47,883 nt of DNA from Chloroflexota bacterium (GTDB lineage: Bacteria; Chloroflexota; Limnocylindria; Limnocylindrales; CSP1-4), in the NCBI GenBank assembly GCA_003152165.1, contig PLZO01000018.1:173-48055 (forward strand), written 5' to 3'. The notes under the pieces are model-generated. The model ran no database searches, was not told the DNA's origin, and saw nothing but the letters and a program-made list of their open reading frames with translations. A program made the translations under genes and the position numbers. Below are positions 41,924 to 47,883 of this stretch, in pieces. The stretch's first letter is position 1; each line of letters starts with the position of its first letter.

Positions 41924-43083
41924 AGCGCGAAGATGTCCCGGACGGCCTGATCGTCTCGACCATCGGAATCCCGACCAAGCCGCTCAAGGGGCTCGCGCAG
42001 GAGCCGTTGGGCGAGGTGACGGGCCATGCCCTCGATCGCAGTGCGGGCCTCCGGTTGCAGGTCGGGCAGGCGCCGCCACAGCAGGGCGAGCTCAGCCTCG
42101 CGTTCGCGGTCGGCGCGCTGGATCAGCGCATCGGCCGTTGCCCGGCCACCGTGGCCGCTCAGCCAGTCGAGGTATTCAAGCGTCGTCCTCTCGATGAGGG
42201 CGTCGAGTCGAGCCAGCCAGCCCCCGTTCAGCAGCAGGGGCTCGGCCTCCGTGAGGGCCATGGCATCCGCCGAGACGAAGCGAGCACCCAGTGCTTCGGC
42301 GAACCATCCAGGGACGGCTGGCGGGACCGACAGGTCGACCACGATCGTGCTGCCCGCAAGCCCAGCGATCGTCGGCGCGCCAATCGACCACGGTCCGGAG
42401 AGGGCAACGATCACCCCGGCAAACCTGGCCGTCTCTTGACCCGGATCGAAAGGCAGGGTCAGGGCGCCGGTCGCTGCCGCTACAGACTCGGCGCGTTCAG
42501 GCGAGCGACTCGTCAGGGACACGTTGGCTCCGCTGGCAGCCGCGGCCAGGACAGCCAGGCGGCCCATCCGACCGGCACCCACGACGAGGATGTCGCGGTC
42601 CCGAAGGGACCCGGTCTGGCGCTCGATCGCAGCCAGCGCCACGTCTGCTAGTGAACGCTGTGGTCCCTGCCGCCACGAGCGGGCGCGGCGTCCGGCCTGC
42701 AACGCCAGGGCGAAGAGACGCTCGAGCGCTGGATCGAGACGGCCGCCCTTGCGCGCGGCGTCCACCGCCTCGCGCAGCTGGTGGAGGACCTGATCCTCGC
42801 CCACGACGACGGAGTCGCGTCCCACGGCAACAGCCATTGCGTGCTTCACCGCCGCCCCGCCAGTCAGAATCCTGCCGCCGGCGGGCAGCCAGGTGATCTC
42901 CGCCTGGAGGTCTGGGTCGTCCGAACTGGTCCAGTAGGCCTCAACGCGATGGCACGTTTCGAGCACGAGTGCCCGACCAGCCAGCTCGTCCTGGATCCGG
43001 GCTACAAACCGTTCCCGTTGCGCTGCCGGAACGTCTCGGGCGTGGGTGATCAGGGCGACGACGCCCGGGATCAACTGGCTCAC
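41920..43083 (-). CDS. hemA: Glutamyl-tRNA reductase
   Basis: Reduces glutamyl-tRNA(Glu) to glutamate-1-semialdehyde, the committing step of heme synthesis. The 387-residue protein keeps the nucleophilic cysteine in LVLETCHRVEAYW (usually STCNRxE). It also has VVGEDQVLHQLREAVDAA, the NADPH loop ILVVGAGRMGRLAVLAAAA, and the C-terminal dimerisation helix. The N terminus is divergent from the usual GLNHRTAPVEVRE pattern. GTG 43083 overlaps the regulator stop by 4 nt. The enzyme is often post-translationally controlled by heme; nothing specific to that is visible here. Confidence 0.93.
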   Translation of the reverse strand: MSQLIPGVVALITHARDVPAAQRERFVARIQDELAGRALVLETCHRVEAYWTSSDDPDLQAEITWLPAGGRILTGGAAVKHAMAVAVGRDSVVVGEDQVLHQLREAVDAARKGGRLDPALERLFALALQAGRRARSWRQGPQRSLADVALAAIERQTGSLRDRDILVVGAGRMGRLAVLAAAASGANVSLTSRSPERAESVAAATGALTLPFDPGQETARFAGVIVALSGPWSIGAPTIAGLAGSTIVVDLSVPPAVPGWFAEALGARFVSADAMALTEAEPLLLNGGWLARLDALIERTTLEYLDWLSGHGGRATADALIQRADREREAELALLWRRLPDLQPEARTAIEGMARHLAQRLLREPLERLGRDSDGRDDQAVRDIFAL

Positions 43084-43778
43084 GTTGTGCGATCCGGGTG
43101 CTCGTCGTCCGTCAGCGCGAGACCGCGGCGGCGCCGGCCGGTGGCCACACTGTGGCCCGTCATCGTTGCGACCAGCAGGCGGTCCATCGCCCGCTCGGCG
43201 GACTCGAGGACGTCCGTCGTCTCGGCCGCGTCGAAGCCGCGTCGCCGAGCGGCCACTGCGAGCTCGTGGTGGAACGGCGCGCGGAAGCGCAGGAAGCCCT
43301 CGATCGTCTGGCTGAGCGACAGGTCGAGACCAGCCGCGATCCGGCCATATTCGCCGGCGCTGACCGAGGCCTCTTTCAGGTGGTGGGCGACGCCTTCGGA
43401 CTGCGTCGCATCGAGGTGCTGCAGGAGACTCGCGGCCAGCAGGTGGCCTCGCTCCCGAAAGAGCAGCCGTTGCTCATCGCTGAGGGTCAGGACCCACGGC
43501 AACTCCTGGGCAACGTCCCGGCCCACCCGGCGGTAGGTCCGCGCGATGCGGCTCGCTGTGAGCCCAGCGCCACCGAGTGCCGGTCGGCGCGACCGGTCCG
43601 CCGGCAGGAGGCGCTCGAGGACCGCGCGCGAAAATCGGCGGTGACCGCCTGGCGTCGTGAAGACGCGCAGCCGGCCGGCATCGCTCCAGCGTCGAACCGT
43701 GGCGGGTGAGACCCCCAGGACGTGACTTGCCTCGGCCAGACCGAGCCAGTCGCGATCAGGGGCTTGTCGTCGAGCCAA
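43080..43778 (-). CDS. MerR/BldC-type HTH protein with a helical sensor-like domain
   Basis: The 232-residue first gene of the heme operon. Residues 10-55 are a MerR-like/excisionase-type winged helix (GVSPATVRRWSDAGRLRVF, then TTPGGHRRFSRAVLERLL). Residues 75-215 are all-helical without membrane segments. They resemble the RsbRD N-terminal or globin-like sensor type (ARTYRRVGRDVAQELPWVL, then AGEYGRIAAGLDLSLSQTIE) and contain a His-His pair in FRAPFHHELAVAA. A role in controlling hem genes is inferred from position and overlap with hemA. The TTG start at 43778 sits on tandem 10-bp repeats; it lacks a ribosome binding site. Confidence 0.8.
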   Translation of the reverse strand: MARRQAPDRDWLGLAEASHVLGVSPATVRRWSDAGRLRVFTTPGGHRRFSRAVLERLLPADRSRRPALGGAGLTASRIARTYRRVGRDVAQELPWVLTLSDEQRLLFRERGHLLAASLLQHLDATQSEGVAHHLKEASVSAGEYGRIAAGLDLSLSQTIEGFLRFRAPFHHELAVAARRRGFDAAETTDVLESAERAMDRLLVATMTGHSVATGRRRRGLALTDDEHPDRTT

Positions 43779-43797
43779 AATCTACTCAAATCTACGC
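43778..43797. repeat. Two tandem 10-bp direct repeats over the regulator start
   Basis: AAATCTACTC and AAATCTACGC follow each other directly; on the minus strand they read as two TAGATT boxes 10 nt apart. The upstream one is a plausible -10 for the heme operon. BldC-type proteins bind direct repeats of about one helical turn, so these could be an autoregulatory site. Confidence 0.5.
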
Positions 43798-43801
43798 GAA
43801 G

Positions 43802-43818
43802 GTGGGCGACTCGCTCAC
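43802..43818. promoter_or_regulatory. Imperfect palindrome GTGGGCGA-C-TCGCTCAC upstream of the heme operon
   Basis: Two 8-nt arms match with one mismatch around a single central base. It lies just upstream of the putative -10 for the HTH gene and ends 1 nt before the ATPase stop. An operator position is possible. Confidence 0.35.
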
Positions 43819-43819
43819 T

Positions 43820-44641
43820 TTACCACCCAGCGCGATTCGTCGACGCAATGGCTGGGGTGTCGGCCCCGTCGCCGCGGAGAACTGCCCGGACCTGCGTCAC
43901 GAGCTCAAAGTAGCGAGGTGTCTCGCGCGTCGCTACTGCCCGGGGCTGGGGCAGGTCGATCTCGATGATCCTGCTCAGCCTGCCTGGTCGGGCGCTCATC
44001 ACGGCGACCCTGGTCGAGAGGAAGACGGCCTCCGGGATCGAGTGGGTGACGAAGAGCACGGTCGCGCCGAGCCGCGACCAGATCTGGATCAACTCCAGGT
44101 TCAGGCGTTCGCGGGTCATCTCGTCGAGGGCGCCGAACGGCTCGTCCATGAGCAGCAGGAGTGGGTTGGAGGCAAGCGCCCTGGCGATTGCCACCCGCTG
44201 CTGCATCCCACCCGAGAGCTGCCAGGGATGCCGCTGGCTAAACCCGTCGAGCTCCACCAGGTGGAGGAGTTCGGCCGCGCGCCGAGCCCGCTCAGGCGTC
44301 GGCACGCCCATGATCTCGAGCGGCAACTCGACGTTGCGGGCGATTGTCCGCCAGTCCATCAGAACCGGCGCCTGGAAGACCATCCCGTAGGCACGGTCGA
44401 GGCGCGCCTGACGGGCCGGCTTGCCATTGACCAGGATTTCCCCGCGGGTCGGCTCGACCAGGTCAGCGATGACCCGGAGCAGGGTTGACTTGCCGCAGCC
44501 GGACGGCCCGATCAGGCTGACGAACTCGCCGGCCTGGACGGTGAGGTCGATCTCCTCGAGCGCTATGACCGGCTCCGGCTCGCCCTCGAAGACCTTGCTG
44601 ACGCCCCGAACGCTGATGACGCCCGGCCCAGCCGGCGTCAT
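43820..44641 (-). CDS. NitT/TauT-family ABC transporter ATP-binding protein
   Basis: A 273-residue ATPase of the nitrate/taurine/pyrimidine-precursor importer family. Walker A is GPSGCGKSTLLRV, the Q-loop is MVFQAPVLMDWRTI (typical of the family, with WRT), signature LSGGMQQRVAIARAL, Walker B LLLLMDEPFGALDE, H-loop FVTHSIPEAVFL. No cognate permease or binding protein lies in the window. ATG 44641 is 4 nt after the aminotransferase stop, so the two are one operon. The pyrimidine-catabolic neighbours suggest a pyrimidine or related N-heterocycle as substrate (inference). Confidence 0.92.
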   Translation of the reverse strand: MTPAGPGVISVRGVSKVFEGEPEPVIALEEIDLTVQAGEFVSLIGPSGCGKSTLLRVIADLVEPTRGEILVNGKPARQARLDRAYGMVFQAPVLMDWRTIARNVELPLEIMGVPTPERARRAAELLHLVELDGFSQRHPWQLSGGMQQRVAIARALASNPLLLLMDEPFGALDEMTRERLNLELIQIWSRLGATVLFVTHSIPEAVFLSTRVAVMSARPGRLSRIIEIDLPQPRAVATRETPRYFELVTQVRAVLRGDGADTPAIASTNRAGW

Positions 44642-44645
44642 GCCG

Positions 44646-45980
44646 CTACGCCCGGACCGCCCGGTCGGCGATGTCGAGCGCGCCGTCGATGATCGCGAAG
44701 CCCTCGGCCAGCTCGTCCTCGCTGATGCACAGCGGGGGGTTCGTGTGGATCGAGTTGTTAGCGATCATCGTGTACAGGTGGTGCTCCCGGAGATACGCCC
44801 CGATCGCCTTCATCTCGTCCGAGCTGGCGTTGAACCCGGTGAGCGGCACGTAGGGCTCCCGACTGCGGACGAGATCGAGGATCCCGAACAGCCCCAGGTT
44901 GCGGATCGAGCCGACGCTGGGATGCCTGGCGTAGAGCGCCTCGTGGTGGGCGCGCATCACGGGGCCAAGCCGGGCGGTCCGCTCGAGCAAGCCGTCTTCC
45001 TCGTAGACGGAGATCGTGGCCAGCGCGGCGGCCAGGCTGATCGGATGGCTGCTGTAGGTCAGGCCCCCGTAGAAGAAGTTCTTGTCAAAATGTTTTGCGA
45101 TGTCGTGGCGCATGGCCACCCCGCCGAGGGGCAGGTAGCTGCTGGTCAGGCCCTTCGCCATCGTCATCAGGTCCGGAACGGTGTCCCAGTGGTCGACTGC
45201 GAACCAGCGCCCGGTGCGCCCGAAACCGGCCATCACCTCGTCGGCCACCATCAGGATGTCGTGGCGGTTGCAGATCTCGCGGACGCCGGCGATGTAGCCG
45301 TCCGGTGGGATGAGGATCCCGTTCGTGCCCACGATCGTCTCCAGGAAGATCGCCGCAATCGTATGGGCACCCTCGTAGCGGATCACGTCCTCGAGACCCT
45401 GGAGGGCCTCCGCAGCCGGCCGCGGCTCCTTCTCGCCCCAGCGATGGGTGTCGGGGTAGCGGACCACGCCGACGATGCCGGGCTCGTTGGCCCAGCGGCG
45501 CGGGTCGCCGGTCAGGGTCATCGCCCCGAGGGTCGCCCCGTGGTAGCTCCGGTAGCGGGCCAGGATCTTCGTCCGACCGGTCACGTGGCGGGCCATCTTG
45601 ATCGCGTTCTCGATTGCCTCGGCGCCGCCCAGGGTGAAGAAGACCTTGTCCATGTCGCCGGGCAGGATCTCGGCCAGCTTCTCGCCCAGGCGAGCTCGGG
45701 GCTCCGTGGCAAAGGCCGGCTGGACGTATTGAAGCTTGAGCGCCTGGGTGGTGATTGCGTCGATCACCCGACGGTCGCCATGGCCGATGTTGACCGACAT
45801 CAGCTGGCTGTTGAAGTCGAGGATCCGGGTGCCATCGGGGGTGTAGAGGTAGACGCCCTGGGCATGGTCGATCGCGATCGGATCGACGGCCCCCTGCGCC
45901 GCCCACGAGAAGAACGTGTGCTTGCGGGAGAGGCGGACGATCTCCTCCGCGGTCATTCCGGGTACGGTTGCAATGCTCAT
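44646..45980 (-). CDS. Class III aminotransferase (beta-alanine/omega-amino acid type)
   Basis: A 444-residue PLP aminotransferase. The phosphate-binding region is FFTLGGAEAIENAIKMAR, with YRSYHGATLGAMTLTGDPRR, the cofactor aspartate in LMVADEVMAGFGRTGRW, and the catalytic lysine in MTMAKGLTSSYLPLGGVAM. This set matches omega-amino acid:pyruvate transaminases such as those for beta-alanine and taurine. Next to beta-ureidopropionase, beta-alanine to malonate semialdehyde is the likely reaction. ATG 45980 has GAGG upstream. A TATAGT -10 at 46030-46035 on the minus strand lies about 45 nt upstream. Confidence 0.9.
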   Translation of the reverse strand: MSIATVPGMTAEEIVRLSRKHTFFSWAAQGAVDPIAIDHAQGVYLYTPDGTRILDFNSQLMSVNIGHGDRRVIDAITTQALKLQYVQPAFATEPRARLGEKLAEILPGDMDKVFFTLGGAEAIENAIKMARHVTGRTKILARYRSYHGATLGAMTLTGDPRRWANEPGIVGVVRYPDTHRWGEKEPRPAAEALQGLEDVIRYEGAHTIAAIFLETIVGTNGILIPPDGYIAGVREICNRHDILMVADEVMAGFGRTGRWFAVDHWDTVPDLMTMAKGLTSSYLPLGGVAMRHDIAKHFDKNFFYGGLTYSSHPISLAAALATISVYEEDGLLERTARLGPVMRAHHEALYARHPSVGSIRNLGLFGILDLVRSREPYVPLTGFNASSDEMKAIGAYLREHHLYTMIANNSIHTNPPLCISEDELAEGFAIIDGALDIADRAVRA

Positions 45981-46029
45981 CAGCTGAACCTCGGATCGGG
46001 AGTTACTGGCGGTTCGACGGTGACGTCCA

Positions 46030-46035
46030 ACTATA
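46030..46035 (-). promoter_or_regulatory. -10 box TATAGT for the aminotransferase operon
   Basis: GGTATAGT on the minus strand is a near-consensus -10, giving a leader of about 40 nt that holds the GAGG ribosome binding site. No -35 was identified. Confidence 0.45.
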
Positions 46036-46079
46036 CCGGGCGCGTTCCGGGCCATGGCGGACGACCTGGCCGGACTCGG

Positions 46080-46085
46080 TATCAT
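46080..46085 (+). promoter_or_regulatory. -10 box TATCAT for the beta-ureidopropionase gene
   Basis: TATCAT lies about 55 nt before the ATG at 46141, which has its own AGGAGG at 46128-46133. It is divergent from the TATAGT box 44 nt away, so one regulator could control both directions. Confidence 0.45.
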
Positions 46086-46140
46086 CTGATCAAGGGTCCC
46101 ATCCCCAGCCGATCGAGTGCCTGCCATAGGAGGATCCCAG

Positions 46141-46992
46141 ATGCCCCGGATCGTGCGCGGCGCCCTGCTCCAGGCCACCTGGACGGGCGACAAGGAATCG
46201 ATGATCCAGAAACACGAGGCGGCGGCCCATGAGGCCGCCAAACAAGGTGCCGGGCTGATGCTCTTCCAGGAGCTCTTCTATGGTCCCTATTTCTGCCAGG
46301 TCCAGGATGCCCAGTACTACTCGTACACCGAGCTGATCCCGGATGGCCCGACGACCAGGCGGATGCAGGACCTGGCGAAGCAGACCAGGATGGTCCTGGT
46401 CGTGCCGATGTACGAGGAGGACGAGCAGGCTTCGGGGATCTACTACAACACGGCGGCGGTGATCGACGCCGACGGCCGCTACCTGGGCAAGTACCGCAAG
46501 ACCCACATTCCCCACGTCAAGGGCTTCTGGGAGAAGTTCTACTTCCGGCCGGGCAACCTGGGCTACCCCGTCTTCGAGACGGCGGTCGGCAAGGTGGGCG
46601 TGTACATCTGCTACGACCGGCACTTCCCGGAGGGAGCCCGGGCGCTCGGTCTCAACGGCGCCGAGATCGTGCTCATCCCGAGCGCCACCAGCCGAGGCCT
46701 GTCCGAGTACCTCTGGCGGATCGAGCAGGTCAGCCATGCCGTCGCCAACGGCTATTTCGTGGGCACGATCAACCGGGTCGGAATCGAGGCCGAGATCGGC
46801 GATGACGATTTCTACGGCCAGAGCTATTTCGTCAATCCGCGCGGCCAGTTCATCGGCGAGGTGGGCAGTGCCCACGACGAGGAGCTCCTCGTCCGGGACA
46901 TGGACCTCGACCTGATCACGGAGGTCCGCCAGACCTGGCAGTTCTACCGCGACCGGCGGCCCGACGCCTACGCCGACCTGACCCGGCCCTAG
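46141..46992 (+). CDS. Beta-ureidopropionase / N-carbamoyl amidohydrolase (nitrilase superfamily)
   Basis: Hydrolyses N-carbamoyl-beta-alanine (or a similar N-carbamoyl amine) to beta-alanine, CO2 and ammonia, the third step of reductive pyrimidine breakdown. The 283-residue protein has the full nitrilase triad: Glu in MLFQELFYGPYF, Lys in KYRKTHIPHVKGFWEKFYF and Cys in GVYICYDRHFPEGARAL. The block FWEKFYFRPGNLGYPVF and the AVANGYFVGTINRVG block are characteristic of beta-ureidopropionase-like amidases. ATG 46141 has a full AGGAGG at 7 nt. It is followed 11 nt later by the LLM oxidoreductase. Confidence 0.92.
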   Translation: MPRIVRGALLQATWTGDKESMIQKHEAAAHEAAKQGAGLMLFQELFYGPYFCQVQDAQYYSYTELIPDGPTTRRMQDLAKQTRMVLVVPMYEEDEQASGIYYNTAAVIDADGRYLGKYRKTHIPHVKGFWEKFYFRPGNLGYPVFETAVGKVGVYICYDRHFPEGARALGLNGAEIVLIPSATSRGLSEYLWRIEQVSHAVANGYFVGTINRVGIEAEIGDDDFYGQSYFVNPRGQFIGEVGSAHDEELLVRDMDLDLITEVRQTWQFYRDRRPDAYADLTRP

Positions 46993-47003
46993 GGCCCGAC
47001 CCA

Positions 47004-47883
47004 ATGCAGTTCGGTTTCACGCTCAAGCCGGATCACTCGATCGAGCGGACGCTCGATCTCACCCGACGGGCCGAGGCCGCTGGATTCGACTACGGCTGGC
47101 TGTTCGACTCCCACGTCCTGTGGCGCGATCCGTATCCACTCCTGACCCTGATGGCTGGGGCGACAGCGCGTCTCCGCCTCGGGACCTGTGTGACGAATCC
47201 AGCGACTCGGGAGCCGTCGGTCACCGCCTCCGCGCTGGCCACGCTGGACGAGATCAGCGCGGGCCGGATGGACCTGGGCATCGGCCGGGGCGACTCGGCC
47301 CGGCGGGTGCTGGGCAAGCCGCCGACGACGCTGGCGGCGCTCGAGGAGGCCGTCGGCGTCATCCGGGACCTCGTCGAAGGCCGGCCGGTGGAATACGAGG
47401 GCACCGAGCTCTCTTTGCCCTGGACCGGACGCTGGAAGCTGCCGGTCTGGATCGCGGGCTACGGGCCGCAGGTGCTCAAGATGACCGGCCGGATTGCCGA
47501 TGGGGTGATCCTCCAGCTGGCCGATCCAGACCTGATCGGCTGGTTCGTCTCGCAGGTTCGGGCGGCCGCAGTGACCGCCGGTCGAGCGCCCTCGTCGATC
47601 TCCGTGCAGGCAGCCGCGCCGGCCGATTTCGGCGAACGATCGGAGTGCCGGGAGCGGACGCGCTGGTTTCCGGCGCTCGTCAGCAACCACGTGGTCGACC
47701 TCGTCAATCGCTACCCGCGCGAGGAGCTGCCACCCGCCCTGACCGGCTACGTCCAGGATCGGACCGGTTACGACTACCTCCATCACGCCGAGGTCGGCTC
47801 GTCGAATGCGGCGTTCGTCGATGACGAGGTGACCGATCGGTTCTGCGTCCTCGGCTCGGTGGCCGATCACATCGCCAAGTTGC
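47004..47883 (+). CDS. LLM-class flavin/F420-type oxidoreductase (3' end outside window)
   Basis: A gene running off the end of the window; 293 residues are visible. It belongs to the luciferase-like monooxygenase fold (MQFGFTLKPDHSIERTLDL at the start, GWLFDSHVLWRDPYPLLTLM, LRLGTCVTNPATREPSVTAS, GRMDLGIGRGDSARRVLG). This pattern matches a subgroup that I recall beside pyrimidine/hydantoin catabolic genes; whether it uses FMN or F420 cannot be read here. It starts 11 nt after the amidohydrolase stop, so it is in the same operon. Reaction unknown; an oxidation in N-heterocycle breakdown is a guess. Confidence 0.88.
   Translation, partial: MQFGFTLKPDHSIERTLDLTRRAEAAGFDYGWLFDSHVLWRDPYPLLTLMAGATARLRLGTCVTNPATREPSVTASALATLDEISAGRMDLGIGRGDSARRVLGKPPTTLAALEEAVGVIRDLVEGRPVEYEGTELSLPWTGRWKLPVWIAGYGPQVLKMTGRIADGVILQLADPDLIGWFVSQVRAAAVTAGRAPSSISVQAAAPADFGERSECRERTRWFPALVSNHVVDLVNRYPREELPPALTGYVQDRTGYDYLHHAEVGSSNAAFVDDEVTDRFCVLGSVADHIAKL

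Noticed and set aside
1-47883. CRISPR arrays, tRNA or rRNA genes, transposases, integrases, defence or phage genes
   Set aside because: Read through on both strands; no regularly spaced repeats, no cloverleaf or rRNA core sequence and no such protein motifs were recognised. A covariance-model scan could still find small RNAs that I cannot see.

Overview
The window is chromosomal DNA of a high-GC bacterium (roughly two-thirds G+C by eye), gene-dense and mostly syntenic operons joined by 4-nt ATGA or GTGA overlaps. No rRNA, tRNA, CRISPR array, transposase or phage gene was seen. The gene mix (HemQ-type heme cluster, fused HemC-HemD, LLM flavin/F420-type oxidoreductase, IdeR-like regulator, CYTH-CHAD protein, -10 boxes lying 6-7 nt before start codons) suggests a Chloroflexota lineage (Ellin6529/Limnocylindria-like) or, less likely, an Actinomycetota. 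That taxonomic call is inference.

Region by region. 1-3.8 kb: the end of an unrecognised gene, an ABC-2 export pair on the minus strand, then three small plus-strand genes (DUF971, YbjQ-like, small membrane protein). 3.9-17 kb: a phosphate/polyphosphate block holding ppk, CYTH-CHAD, a secreted GH18 protein, ppx with a basic coiled-coil gene, pstSCAB-phoU, and sixA facing phoU. 17-22.3 kb: a xylose-type sugar ABC importer (binding protein, single-domain ATPase, permease) with an upstream ROK repressor. 22.4-29.6 kb: an FAD oxidoreductase, glycerophosphodiesterase, EEP-family phosphodiesterase, a soluble PhoR-like kinase, a frame-broken small gene, proS, phoB and an NTF2-like protein. 29.6-35.2 kb: gltX, a DtxR-fold regulator that has lost its metal ligands, a membrane J-domain protein, asparaginase II, and upp divergent from it. 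35.3-43.8 kb: a tight minus-strand heme operon, HTH regulator-hemA-hemCD-hemB-hemQ-hemL-hemE-hemH. 43.8-47.9 kb: a NitT/TauT-type ATPase and class III aminotransferase, divergent from beta-ureidopropionase and an LLM oxidoreductase, which looks like reductive pyrimidine catabolism.

How they work together. Pst imports phosphate, PhoU/PhoR/PhoB should report it, PPK stores it as polyphosphate, PPX releases it, and the CHAD protein probably binds the polymer. The two phosphodiesterases next to phoR could scavenge phosphate from diesters. The heme operon gives a nearly complete C5-to-coproheme-to-heme route; only the coproporphyrinogen oxidase is not in the window. upp salvages uracil while the last cluster would degrade it.

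Most unusual items: a 16-bp perfect palindrome that inserts about 15 residues into ProRS; the metal-ligand-less DtxR homologue; the HTH regulator at the head of the heme operon with tandem 10-bp repeats over its start; a set of leaderless promoters; a basic coiled-coil protein tied to ppx; and a frame-broken gene beside phoR.
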